In this document: in pieces, positions 43,164-51,088 of the stretch
Layout of the letters: every line of letters begins with the position of its first letter
How positions within the stretch are numbered: the stretch's first letter is position 1
Assembly: GCF_900626075.1 (NCBI RefSeq)
Contig: NZ_UYZY01000001.1
Span: 1-64,000, forward strand
DNA from: Clostridium transplantifaecale
GTDB taxonomy: Bacteria; Bacillota; Clostridia; Lachnospirales; Lachnospiraceae
Reading direction: 5' to 3'
Length of the DNA stretch: 64,000 bases
The notes under the pieces: model-generated
The model's database searches: none
What the model was told of the DNA's origin: nothing
The model's input: only the letters and a program-made list of their open reading frames with translations
Position numbers and translations under genes: made by a program

Positions 43164-43592
43164 ATGCAGTTGCCGGAACTTAGAAAGATAGAAAGAGAAC
43201 GGAAACTTTTTGGCAGGCGGCGGGGAAGGAGTTGCCCCGGGACCGGCCGGATGGAGCGGAACCGTGAGAGAGACAGAATAAAAAGGCGCAGAAGTCTCAT
43301 GAATTTTTTCAGAAAACTCCGCCTTAGAAGAAACCGCAAGAAAAGAGCGGTGTGCCTTCTGGTTTTGTCTATGGCTGTGATTTATCTGATGCTGATTGGC
43401 GCTTACAGTGAATTATTCCTGTCCGTGAAAGAGATTAAGGAGGCGGAAACTGTTTTAGAGCACAGCAGGGAGACGGACCGTGTTCAGGATCTATTCCGTA
43501 TTTCCGTCCGTTTGAAAAACGGTGAGATTGTATTTTACCGTGAGAGGACAAAGAGAGAAGAAGCCGGGAGAGAAGAGGCGGAAAATGATTGA
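43164..43592 (+). CDS. basic single-pass membrane protein of unknown function
   Basis: A 142-residue protein: a strongly basic N-terminal cytoplasmic part (rich in Arg/Lys, residues 1-62), one membrane helix (about 63-82, VCLLVLSMAVIYLMLIGAYS), then a short extracellular domain with charged residues (VKEIKEAETVLEHSRETDRV, FRISVRLKNGEIVFYRERTKREEA). Topology resembles small divisome proteins but no family can be assigned. I use ATG 43164 because AAAGGAG lies before it; a later ATG at 43299 would keep the helix. Confidence 0.55.
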   Translation: MQLPELRKIERERKLFGRRRGRSCPGTGRMERNRERDRIKRRRSLMNFFRKLRLRRNRKKRAVCLLVLSMAVIYLMLIGAYSELFLSVKEIKEAETVLEHSRETDRVQDLFRISVRLKNGEIVFYRERTKREEAGREEAEND

Positions 43593-43640
43593 TAACAACC
43601 GCCCCTGAATGCTTATTAATTATTTTAATAAAACACGCTA

Positions 43641-43669
43641 TTGATTTTACCCAGACAGTGTATTATAAT
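43641..43669 (+). promoter_or_regulatory. promoter of purC
   Basis: TTGATT at 43641-43646, a 17-bp spacer and TATAAT at 43664-43669. I see no purine riboswitch in the 60-base leader. Confidence 0.7.
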
Positions 43670-43732
43670 TTCTACTGAAACAAAGCTCGTTTATATTAAT
43701 AACTTATAAATAAAAAGGACAGGTGGATGCAG

Positions 43733-44449
43733 ATGAAAAAAGTAGATTTGTTATACGAAGGAAAAGCAAAGAAAGTTTACACAACGGAAGACCCGGACAT
43801 CTTAATTGTAGATTACAAAGATGATGCAACCGCATTCAATGGACTGAAAAAGGGAACAATCGTAGGCAAAGGCGCAATCAACAACCGTATGACAAATCAT
43901 ATTTTCAGGCTGCTTGAAGCCGAAGGCGTACCGACCCATTTAGTAGAAGAGCTGAGCGACAGAGAGACCGCTGTAAAGAAGGTTGAGATCGTACCGCTTG
44001 AGGTTATCATCAGAAACTTCTCCGCAGGCAGCTTTGCAAAGAAGATGGGTATGGAAGAAGGAATCGAATTCAAATGCCCGACCCTGGAATTCAGCTACAA
44101 GAACGACGACTTAGGAGATCCCTTTATCAATAAATACTATGCACTGTCCCTTGAACTGGCTACAGAGGAAGAGATTGATGCCATCACAAAATATGCATTT
44201 AAGGTAAATGAAGTAATGCGCAGCTATTTCGGCAGCCTTGGAATCGAATTGATCGACTTCAAGATCGAATTCGGCCGTTACCATGGACAGATTATCCTGG
44301 CTGATGAGGTATCTCCTGATACATGCCGTCTCTGGGATAAAGAAACCCACGAAAAACTTGACAAAGACCGTTTCAGACGCGATATGGGCAATGTAGAGGA
44401 CGCATACAACGAAGTGTTCAGACGTCTTGGAATTGCCGACAGAAAGTAA
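43733..44449 (+). CDS. purC: phosphoribosylaminoimidazole-succinocarboxamide synthase
   Basis: A 238-residue SAICAR synthetase of de novo purine synthesis. Features are LLYEGKAKKVYTTEDPDILIVDYKDDATAFNG at the N-terminus, IPLEVIIRNFSAGSFAKK-type VPLEVIIRNFSAGS in the middle and LIDFKIEFGRYHGQIILADEVSPDTCRLWD near the C-terminus. AGGTGG lies six bases before ATG 43733; ATG 43727 is also in frame. It is followed by a terminator and then purB. Confidence 0.98.
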   Translation: MKKVDLLYEGKAKKVYTTEDPDILIVDYKDDATAFNGLKKGTIVGKGAINNRMTNHIFRLLEAEGVPTHLVEELSDRETAVKKVEIVPLEVIIRNFSAGSFAKKMGMEEGIEFKCPTLEFSYKNDDLGDPFINKYYALSLELATEEEIDAITKYAFKVNEVMRSYFGSLGIELIDFKIEFGRYHGQIILADEVSPDTCRLWDKETHEKLDKDRFRRDMGNVEDAYNEVFRRLGIADRK

Positions 44450-44475
44450 TATCCGCTGACGATTGAGAAAACTTA

Positions 44476-44512
44476 CGGCTTCCGCTATAATGAATGGTGG
44501 AAGCCGGTTTTT
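44476..44512 (+). terminator. intrinsic terminator between purC and purB
   Basis: CGGCTTCC at 44476-44483 pairs with GGAAGCCG at 44499-44506, followed by GTTTTT. It may only partly stop transcription, since purB starts 43 bp after it without an obvious own promoter. Confidence 0.75.
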
Positions 44513-44548
44513 AACTTATTACAGAAAAAAAGAAATCGAGGTAAAATC

Positions 44549-45979
44549 ATGTACGACAGATATGTTAGCCCCCTTTCAGAGCGTTATGCCAGTAAAGAAA
44601 TGCAGTATATTTTCTCACCGGAGAAAAAGTTCAGGACCTGGAGAAAACTCTGGATCGCACTTGCCGAGACAGAGAAGGAGCTGGGCCTTTCGATTACCCA
44701 GGAGCAGATCGACGAATTAAAAGCACATCAGGACGAGATTAATTTTGAGGTGGCAAAAGAGCGCGAGAAGCTGGTGCGCCACGATGTCATGTCCCATGTA
44801 TATGCATACGGCGTTCAGTGTCCCAAGGCAAAAGGCATTATCCATCTCGGTGCAACCTCCTGTTATGTGGGGGATAATACGGACATTATCATCATGGCCG
44901 AGGCTCTTTTGCTGGTACGGAAAAAGCTGATTAACGTACTGGATGAGATGGCGAAGTTTGCTGAGCGGTACAAAGCCCAGCCGACTCTTGCATTTACCCA
45001 TTTCCAGCCGGCTCAGCCGACGACGGTGGGTAAAAGGGCCACTCTTTGGATGATGGAGCTGAAGCTGGATCTGGATGATCTTGATTACCTCATTCACTCC
45101 CTGCGCCTTTTAGGCTCCAAGGGAACGACAGGGACCCAGGCCAGTTTCCTGGAACTGTTCGACGGAGACCATGCAAAGTGCAGAAAACTGGATCAGATGA
45201 TTGCGGAGAAGATGGGATTTGAGGGCTGTTATCCTGTATCGGGCCAGACCTATTCTAGAAAAATTGACAGCCGCGTGATGAGCGTCCTTGCCGGAATCGC
45301 TCAGAGCGCCCATAAATTCTCCAATGATATCCGCCTTCTTCAGCATCTGAAGGAAGTGGAAGAGCCTTTTGAGAAGAACCAGATTGGTTCCTCCGCTATG
45401 GCATACAAGAGAAACCCGATGAGAAGCGAGCGCATGGCGTCTCTGGCTAACTACGTGATGGCCGATATGATGAATCCCATGATGGTTGCTTCCACTCAGT
45501 GGTTCGAGAGGACGCTGGACGACTCTGCTAATAAGCGCTTAAGCATTCCTGAGGGATTTCTGGCGATCGACGGAATTCTGGATCTCTATCTGAATGTGGT
45601 GGATGGACTTGTGGTATACCCAAAAGTAATCGAGAAACGCCTGATGTCCGAGCTTCCGTTCATGGCGACGGAGAACATCATGATGGATGCCGTAAAAGCA
45701 GGCGGGGACAGACAGGAGCTGCATGAGAAGATCCGCACGCTCTCGATGGAAGCAGGCCGCAATGTAAAGGAAAAGGGCCTCGACAACAATCTTCTGGAGC
45801 TGATTGCAGCCGATCCTGCATTCAATCTGACGATTGACGAACTGAAACAGGCTATGGATCCGTCCAGGTATACGGGCCGCGCTAAAGAGCAGGTGGAGGA
45901 ATTCCTGGAGGAAGTGATTCAGCCGGTGCTGGATGCCAATAAAGAAGAACTGGGCGTGAAAGCCGAGATTAACGTGTAA
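44549..45979 (+). CDS. purB: adenylosuccinate lyase
   Basis: A 476-residue enzyme of the fumarase/aspartase superfamily that acts twice in purine synthesis (SAICAR to AICAR, adenylosuccinate to AMP). Signatures are HLGATSCYVGDNTDI, FTHFQPAQPTTVGKRATLW and the mobile catalytic loop GSSAMAYKRNPMRSER. AAATCGAGGTAAAATC precedes ATG 44549. Confidence 0.98.
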   Translation: MYDRYVSPLSERYASKEMQYIFSPEKKFRTWRKLWIALAETEKELGLSITQEQIDELKAHQDEINFEVAKEREKLVRHDVMSHVYAYGVQCPKAKGIIHLGATSCYVGDNTDIIIMAEALLLVRKKLINVLDEMAKFAERYKAQPTLAFTHFQPAQPTTVGKRATLWMMELKLDLDDLDYLIHSLRLLGSKGTTGTQASFLELFDGDHAKCRKLDQMIAEKMGFEGCYPVSGQTYSRKIDSRVMSVLAGIAQSAHKFSNDIRLLQHLKEVEEPFEKNQIGSSAMAYKRNPMRSERMASLANYVMADMMNPMMVASTQWFERTLDDSANKRLSIPEGFLAIDGILDLYLNVVDGLVVYPKVIEKRLMSELPFMATENIMMDAVKAGGDRQELHEKIRTLSMEAGRNVKEKGLDNNLLELIAADPAFNLTIDELKQAMDPSRYTGRAKEQVEEFLEEVIQPVLDANKEELGVKAEINV

Positions 45980-46048
45980 GCGGAAAGCTATGTATAAGCC
46001 GAGAACAACGTATAAGAGACGGCTCAAACCATGTTTGTTAATGTATTG

Positions 46049-46090
46049 CATATAAAGAATGACATATAAAGAATGACATATAAAGAATCA
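46049..46090 (+). repeat. three 14-bp direct repeats
   Basis: CATATAAAGAATGA occurs at 46049-46062 and 46063-46076, and a third copy with one change at 46077-46090. They lie between purB and the LysR gene. Each contains a TATAAAG core; they could be operator repeats or slippage products. Confidence 0.8.
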
Positions 46091-46110
46091 TATATGGCAT
46101 TGCATTTATA

Positions 46111-46167
46111 ATGAGATTCCCCTTCCCTGCACTTCCAGTGCAGGTGTAAAAGGAATCTCATTTTTTT
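46111..46167 (+). terminator. terminator after purB
   Basis: ATGAGATTCC at 46111-46120 pairs with GGAATCTCAT at 46152-46161; an inner CTGCAC/GTGCAG stem continues the hairpin, and TTTTTT follows. The rest of the 45980-46325 gap holds the direct repeats and no gene. Confidence 0.88.
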
Positions 46168-46325
46168 CGTCTGACGTCGGTGATCGCCGGGCCGGAACCG
46201 GAAGAAACCATGATTGACGAAAGGCGCAGAATCGAATACACTGAAATAGTCAAAAATAAAGGCGTATCGAAAAAGGCGTATCAAAAAAGACATACCGATA
46301 AAGACGTACCGAAGGGAATCATGTC

Positions 46326-47222
46326 ATGGATAAACACGGAAAAATCAATCTGGAGTATTATAAAGTATTTTATTATGTTTGCAGAAGCGGAGGAATTACG
46401 GCTGCCGCGGAGGAACTCTGTATTTCCCAGCCTGCCGTAAGCCAGGCGGTGCACCAGCTGGAGGCGGCCCTCGGATGCAGCCTGTTCCTGCGCACCTCAA
46501 AGGGCGTGAAACTCACCAGAGAGGGAGAAGTGCTCCATTCTTATATAAAAAGAGGTATTGAATCAATCTATGATGGGGAAGATACTCTAAAAAGGATACA
46601 GGATCTGGATACGGGAGAGATTCGGATCGGAGCCAGCGATATGACCCTTCAATTCTATCTGCTGCCATATCTGGAAAAATTTCATGAACGATATCCGAAG
46701 ATTAAGGTGAACGTGTCAAACGGGCCGACACCTGAGACACTGGAGTTTTTAAACGAGGGAAAAATTGACTTCGGAATTGTCAGTACACCGTTCGAAGCGC
46801 GGCCGGGCGTAGAAAGCACCCCCGTAAAAGAGGTGGAAAATATCTTTATTGCCGGTCCGAAGTTTAGAAAAGAGCTTCAGGGGCGCCGGTTGAAATACAG
46901 TGAACTTTTGGATTATCCATGCATCTTCCTCGAAAAGAAGACAAGCACCAGGCGGTTTATGGATTTGTTCCTGGAAGAAAAAGGAATAACGCTGGAACCG
47001 GAATTCGAATTGGCCACCAGTGATATGATTGTCCAGTTTGCCAAAAGAAACCTGGGAATCGGGTGCCTGATGTCCGATTTTGCAAAAGAGGCCCTTGAGC
47101 TGGGGGAAGTTTTCAGGCTGGAATTCGGAGAGAAGATGCCCCACAGGCAGTTTTGCCTGGTAACATCGAAAAAATCTTATATCTCTCCGGCTGCGGCAAG
47201 GCTTTTGACTGAACTCAGATAA
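46326..47222 (+). CDS. LysR family transcriptional regulator
   Basis: A 298-residue regulator. The N-terminal winged helix is YYKVFYYVCRSGGITAAAEELCISQPAVSQAVHQLEAALGCSLFLRTSKGVKLTREGE (residues 8-65), followed by a linker helix and a periplasmic-binding-fold effector domain (GEIRIGASDMTLQFYLLPYLEKFHERYPKIKV onward). It lies between purB and purA on the same strand; whether it controls purine genes or something else is not shown. A GAAGGGAA site precedes ATG 46326. Confidence 0.93.
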   Translation: MDKHGKINLEYYKVFYYVCRSGGITAAAEELCISQPAVSQAVHQLEAALGCSLFLRTSKGVKLTREGEVLHSYIKRGIESIYDGEDTLKRIQDLDTGEIRIGASDMTLQFYLLPYLEKFHERYPKIKVNVSNGPTPETLEFLNEGKIDFGIVSTPFEARPGVESTPVKEVENIFIAGPKFRKELQGRRLKYSELLDYPCIFLEKKTSTRRFMDLFLEEKGITLEPEFELATSDMIVQFAKRNLGIGCLMSDFAKEALELGEVFRLEFGEKMPHRQFCLVTSKKSYISPAAARLLTELR

Positions 47223-47367
47223 GCGTGGGTTATGACAAGTATAAATAATATTGATTTTACTTATGAAAAGAATTCGTGTATCCTAAGCATGTAAACAACA
47301 GGCTAAAGATCAGCCGCAGGCTGATTGATAAAAAACGACAACAACGATTCCTGGGAGGAAAATATTC

Positions 47368-48645
47368 ATGGTAAGAGCAATAGTAGGAGCAAACTGGGGA
47401 GACGAAGGCAAGGGTAAAATTACGGATATGCTGGCCGAAGAGTCGGATATCATTATCCGATTCCAGGGAGGAAGCAATGCGGGCCATACAATTATCAACG
47501 ACTACGGCCGTTTCGCCCTTCATCTGCTGCCATCCGGCGTATTTTACAATCACACAACCAGCATTATCGGCAACGGTGTAGCATTAAATATCCCCTATCT
47601 TGTCAATGAGATAAGCGACCTTGTCTCAAAAGGCGTGCCGAAACCAAGGATTCTGGTGTCCGACCGAGCCCAGATTCTGATGCCTTACCATGTTCAGTTC
47701 GACGAATACGAGGAGGAACGTCTTGGAGGAAAGTCCTTCGGTTCCACAAAATCCGGTATTGCGCCGTTTTACTCAGATAAATATGCAAAAATCGGTTTCC
47801 AGGTCAGCGAGCTTTTTGACGCGGCGGGCCTGAAGGAGAAAATTTACCGGGTATGCGAGACAAAGAATGTGCTTCTCGAACATCTGTACCACAAACCTCT
47901 CCTTGATCCGGAACAGCTTTTTGAAGAAATGATGAAATATAAAGAGATGGTGGAGCCGTATGTCTGCGATGTTTCTTCCTATCTCTACCATGCAATCAGG
48001 GAAGGGAAGAACATCCTGCTGGAAGGCCAGTTAGGCTCCTTAAAGGATCCGGACCACGGCATTTACCCGATGGTTACCTCATCCTCCACCCTGGCGGCTT
48101 ACGGCGCCATCGGAGCAGGCATTCCTCCCTATGAGATTAAAAATATTACGACGGTCGTAAAGGCATATTCAAGCGCAGTCGGCGGCGGAGCATTTGTAAG
48201 CGAAATCTTCGGTGAGGAAGCCGACGAACTGAGACGCCGCGGCGGAGACAAGGGAGAATTCGGCGCAACAACAGGCCGCCCGAGACGCGTGGGCTGGTTC
48301 GACGCCGTTGCCAGCAGATACGGCTGCCGTATCCAGGGAACAACAGAAGTCGCCCTGACCGTATTAGACGTGCTCGGCTATCTGGACGAACTCACAATCT
48401 GTACCGGTTATGAGATAGACGGAGAAATCGTCAAAGACTTCCCTGTAACCTATAAACTGGAGAAAGCAAAACCGGTCTATAAAAAAATGCCGGGCTGGAA
48501 ATGCGATATCAGGGGAATCCGTGAATACAGCGAACTTCCGGCAGAGTGCCGTGCATACATCGAAGAGATCCAGAAGGAAATCGGGGTACCGATTACGATG
48601 GTGTCAAATGGGCCCGGAAGAAACGAGATTATAAAAGTGAAGTAG
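47368..48645 (+). CDS. purA: adenylosuccinate synthase
   Basis: A 425-residue GTP-dependent enzyme that converts IMP and aspartate to adenylosuccinate. The N-terminal motif VGANWGDEGKGKITDML, then FQGGSNAGHTI, EGQLGSLKDPDHGIYPMVTSSSTLAAYG and the C-terminal TTGRPRRVGWFDAVASRYG are diagnostic. GGGAGGAAAATATTC precedes ATG 47368. An ATCAGCC/GGCTGAT hairpin lies in the leader (near 47312-47328) without a T-run. Confidence 0.98.
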   Translation: MVRAIVGANWGDEGKGKITDMLAEESDIIIRFQGGSNAGHTIINDYGRFALHLLPSGVFYNHTTSIIGNGVALNIPYLVNEISDLVSKGVPKPRILVSDRAQILMPYHVQFDEYEEERLGGKSFGSTKSGIAPFYSDKYAKIGFQVSELFDAAGLKEKIYRVCETKNVLLEHLYHKPLLDPEQLFEEMMKYKEMVEPYVCDVSSYLYHAIREGKNILLEGQLGSLKDPDHGIYPMVTSSSTLAAYGAIGAGIPPYEIKNITTVVKAYSSAVGGGAFVSEIFGEEADELRRRGGDKGEFGATTGRPRRVGWFDAVASRYGCRIQGTTEVALTVLDVLGYLDELTICTGYEIDGEIVKDFPVTYKLEKAKPVYKKMPGWKCDIRGIREYSELPAECRAYIEEIQKEIGVPITMVSNGPGRNEIIKVK

Positions 48646-48755
48646 TGAGAACGCCGCCGGGACTGAAGACGCGAAGGTTTTCACCATCCCGAATCCCCGG
48701 CCTGCGGCCGCTGATTTGTTCTCCTCCTTCAGGAGGAGGGGATTTGTCGCGACCA
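48643..48755. repeat. dispersed structured repeat, copy B
   Basis: Starts at the purA stop codon. It shares with copy A, in the opposite orientation, GAGAACGCCGCCGGGA, and in the same orientation CACCATCCCGAA(T)CCCC; it also has CCGGGACTGAAGAC and the reverse complement of copy A's CGCGACAAA. An internal CTCCTCC/GGAGGAG hairpin lies at 48721-48738. The parts are rearranged relative to copy A, so this is a mosaic or partly deleted member. Confidence 0.65.
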
Positions 48756-48767
48756 CTACGTGCTATC

Positions 48768-48794
48768 GGAGGCAGAGAGACTGCCTCCTTTTTT
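48768..48794 (+). terminator. intrinsic terminator after purA
   Basis: GGAGGCA at 48768-48774 pairs with TGCCTCC at 48782-48788, followed by TTTTTT. Confidence 0.88.
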
Positions 48795-48959
48795 GGTTTT
48801 AAAGTTAAAATGTTTTATCTGAGCATTAAAGATATATATAGCGTTAAGCCAGGGAGTAAATTTCTATTCTAAATTCAGTATTAGATGCAATCAGACTATC
48901 AAAATATCACATCCACATAGTGGGCAGCGGCAATCCTCCCATCCGCACTTGACGAAAGA

Positions 48960-49262
48960 GACAATCGGCCTCTGAAGATGCCGGACGGGGCGATATCTTC
49001 TCAGTCTTCAGTCCCGGCCGATAAATTGCCGGGGGGAGGAGGGAGAAAACTTTCCGAAGGGGACCTTGGAATCCGCCGGTGCTTGCTGAGGTTTTTTCGA
49101 AGCTAGCATCCGCTGCGCATTCCACAAGCGGGAGCGAGTCCCCGTAGGAATTTTTTCTCCCTCCTCCCCCTCACCACACCCTAACCCCCCGGGACTGAAG
49201 ACTCACCACACAACCACTCCCCCGTCCGTCATCTCCCAGAGGCGTCCTCGCATCTCAACTAA
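48960..49262. repeat. dispersed structured repeat, copy C (fold-back element)
   Basis: About 300 bp forming nested inverted repeats: outer arms CCTCTGAAGATGCCGGACGGGG (left, 48969-48990) and its near reverse complement (49219-49241); AGTCTTCAGTCCCGG (49003-49017) with its perfect reverse complement (49189-49203); and an inner purine-rich arm (about 49030-49066) with a pyrimidine-rich partner (about 49137-49172). The whole unit could fold into one long hairpin. The right outer end, with TCCTCGCATCTCAACT, matches the left end of copy A in reverse. No coding potential is seen. Confidence 0.75.
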
Positions 49263-49265
49263 ATC

Positions 49266-49463
49266 CTACTTCCGATCTTTCATATATTTAATAATCACAT
49301 AATACCCATAAAGAACCGCAGGCACCACAACAGTGCAGAAGAGGGAGGCCATTAATAGGCTCTGCGCAAGAGGGCTGTCGATTAAGGCGAATACGATGGT
49401 TGACACATAAAGCAGGAGTATTATGACGACTCCGGCAATCGCCAGGGGACGTTTGTATTTCAT
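49266..49463 (-). CDS. small two-helix membrane protein
   Basis: A 65-residue protein, starting at the ATG read from 49463 (GAGAAAGAGAGATACCACC upstream); the frame extends ten codons further. Two hydrophobic helices (LAIAGVVIILLLYVSTIVFALI and LLMASLFCTVVVPAVLYGYYVII) and a basic C-terminus, KYMKDRK. Function unknown; similar peptides are common in Lachnospiraceae genomes. Confidence 0.65.
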   Translation of the reverse strand: MKYKRPLAIAGVVIILLLYVSTIVFALIDSPLAQSLLMASLFCTVVVPAVLYGYYVIIKYMKDRK

Positions 49464-49723
49464 GGTGGTATCTCTCTTTCTCCGGTCCGGCATCCCTTAA
49501 AAATGGCGGGCGGCCCGTTTGTCCGGCTGATTATTCTGGTACCAAGTATACTACAGGAAAGACGGTAAGACAACGGAAAAAACAGGGACGGCGAAAGAAT
49601 TCTTTACGATATTTCCATCGCTTTTTATAAATGCTGTAAGAATTTTTCACTATACTTTTGATCGGCGGTGCGGTAAAATAACTAAAACGGAGTTTAGTTT
49701 GAGCAGGAAAGGGGCGCTGTGTT

Positions 49724-50866
49724 TTGAAGAAATATGGGGTTCTGTTTTTTTCTGTCTGCCTGATACTGTTTCTGCTTACAGGCACCGCCCTGGCTGAGGA
49801 AGACCCATCCGTCAAAGGAGACTGGACCGGGGACGGGGAGGACTGGCAGTACATGCTGCCTGACGGTATGTACCTGGAAAAAAGCTGGCTGTACGACGAC
49901 GGACGCTGGTATTACTTCAGCAGCAGCGGTTACATGCAGACGGGGCTTAGAAAAATAGGGTCAAATTATTACTTTTTCCGTGAGAACGGGGAGATGGCCA
50001 CGGGCTGGGCTTACGATGCGGAGGAAGAACAGTGGCACTACATGGATGAGGACGGTGTCGTGACAAAAGGCTGGCTCCAAAAGGGCGGGGCCTGGTACTG
50101 GTTTGATTCCAAGGGTGTGATGTATAATAGGGGATTCCGTATGGTTGACGGTCATAAATACTATTTTTATGAAGACGGGCAGATGGCGGCCAACCAGTTT
50201 GTCGGCATGAACTATTACGATGAGAACGGGCTGCGGGACAACCGCTACGACATGACGATACAGGGTAAAAGAAAACCGACAAACGAGGAGCGGGACAAGA
50301 TTACCCAGGCTCTTTCTGGTGTTCCGAGAGAGTGGATTAAGAAGTTTGTGGAGTCGGGCTGGGAGTTTATGTACTACACGGATAAGAAATATTTTTCCGC
50401 CCCCAAGACCGATCAGGGAATTTACTTTGTCTATCACAAGACGGATAAAAATTATAAAAAACTGAAATTTACCAACCCGGAAACCCTGGCAATGGCTTTT
50501 GGTGAATATATTGCCTATGCAACGGGGAATGATAAAGAAGATAATGATTTTATGGCTGATTTCTACCAGTATCTGTCGGAGAGCAGCATGGCACAGTCAC
50601 TGCCGTCCTATTTTGACAGTGAGCCGGCGATGTGGTTCGGCTGGCTGATCCAGTGCTACGGCAATACGGAGATCCGGATTGACATGAAGCGCAACAGCCC
50701 GGATCTTGTAAAAAACCTGGAGAAAGCTCTGGGGCTAGATACGGCGGGCAGAAAACCGGATTCGGAAGAACTGATGATGGATGAGGACCCCGGAATTGTT
50801 TCAAATGGGAACGGCCCTGCCAATGACGAAGAACTGGGGAATGAGCCTGGACCGGCGTCCTCCTGA
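49724..50866 (+). CDS. secreted cell-wall-binding protein with degenerate peptidase-like domain
   Basis: A 380-residue exported protein with a TTG start. The signal peptide (YGVLFFSVCLILFLLTGTALA) is followed by about six choline-binding-type repeats (residues 35-165: WLYDDGRWYYFSSSGYMQTG, KIGSNYYFFRENGEMATGW, GWLQKGGAWYWFDSKG, RMVDGHKYYFYEDGQMA). The C-terminal domain (residues 185-345) has the layout of anthrax-lethal-factor-like peptidases (GIYFVYHKTDKNYKKLKF, then ETLAMAFGEYIAYATG, then FMADFYQYLSESS), but no HExxH is present. An acidic Pro/Gly/Asn tail ends it. The fold assignment is tentative; it may be a non-catalytic wall protein. Confidence 0.75.
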   Translation: MKKYGVLFFSVCLILFLLTGTALAEEDPSVKGDWTGDGEDWQYMLPDGMYLEKSWLYDDGRWYYFSSSGYMQTGLRKIGSNYYFFRENGEMATGWAYDAEEEQWHYMDEDGVVTKGWLQKGGAWYWFDSKGVMYNRGFRMVDGHKYYFYEDGQMAANQFVGMNYYDENGLRDNRYDMTIQGKRKPTNEERDKITQALSGVPREWIKKFVESGWEFMYYTDKKYFSAPKTDQGIYFVYHKTDKNYKKLKFTNPETLAMAFGEYIAYATGNDKEDNDFMADFYQYLSESSMAQSLPSYFDSEPAMWFGWLIQCYGNTEIRIDMKRNSPDLVKNLEKALGLDTAGRKPDSEELMMDEDPGIVSNGNGPANDEELGNEPGPASS

Positions 50867-50958
50867 TCGGGATTTTCACGCAAAATGCGCGCAAAAACGA
50901 CTCGCGGGACACTGCTTATGAATAGTAATGTCGATATAATACGATGTAGATTTAATAA

Positions 50959-50996
50959 CTACATGTAGTGACATTTGTGAACCAAGGTGGTATAAT
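50959..50996 (+). promoter_or_regulatory. promoter and palindrome upstream of ohyA
   Basis: GTGACA at 50968-50973, a 17-bp spacer and TATAAT at 50991-50996. The perfect palindrome CTACATGTAG (50959-50968) touches the -35 element and may be an operator for a fatty-acid-responsive or other regulator. Confidence 0.5.
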
Positions 50997-51088
50997 ATGG
51001 AAACAGGGTGCCTGTTTTTGCCGCTTACGGACAGGCAGGCACAGGACGTATACCGTATTGGAAAGTAAAAGAAAGAAGGTCTGTTATT

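Noticed and set aside
46180..46440. 86-codon frame overlapping the LysR start
   Set aside because: It overlaps the helix-turn-helix of LysR in another frame and has no ribosome site.
47312..47328. ATCAGCC/GGCTGAT hairpin in the purA leader as a riboswitch or terminator
   Set aside because: The stem is only seven bp, no T-run follows and no conserved riboswitch motif is visible.
48546..48872. 108-codon frame across the purA end and repeat copy B
   Set aside because: It is a product of the purA shadow and GC-rich repeat, without a start context.
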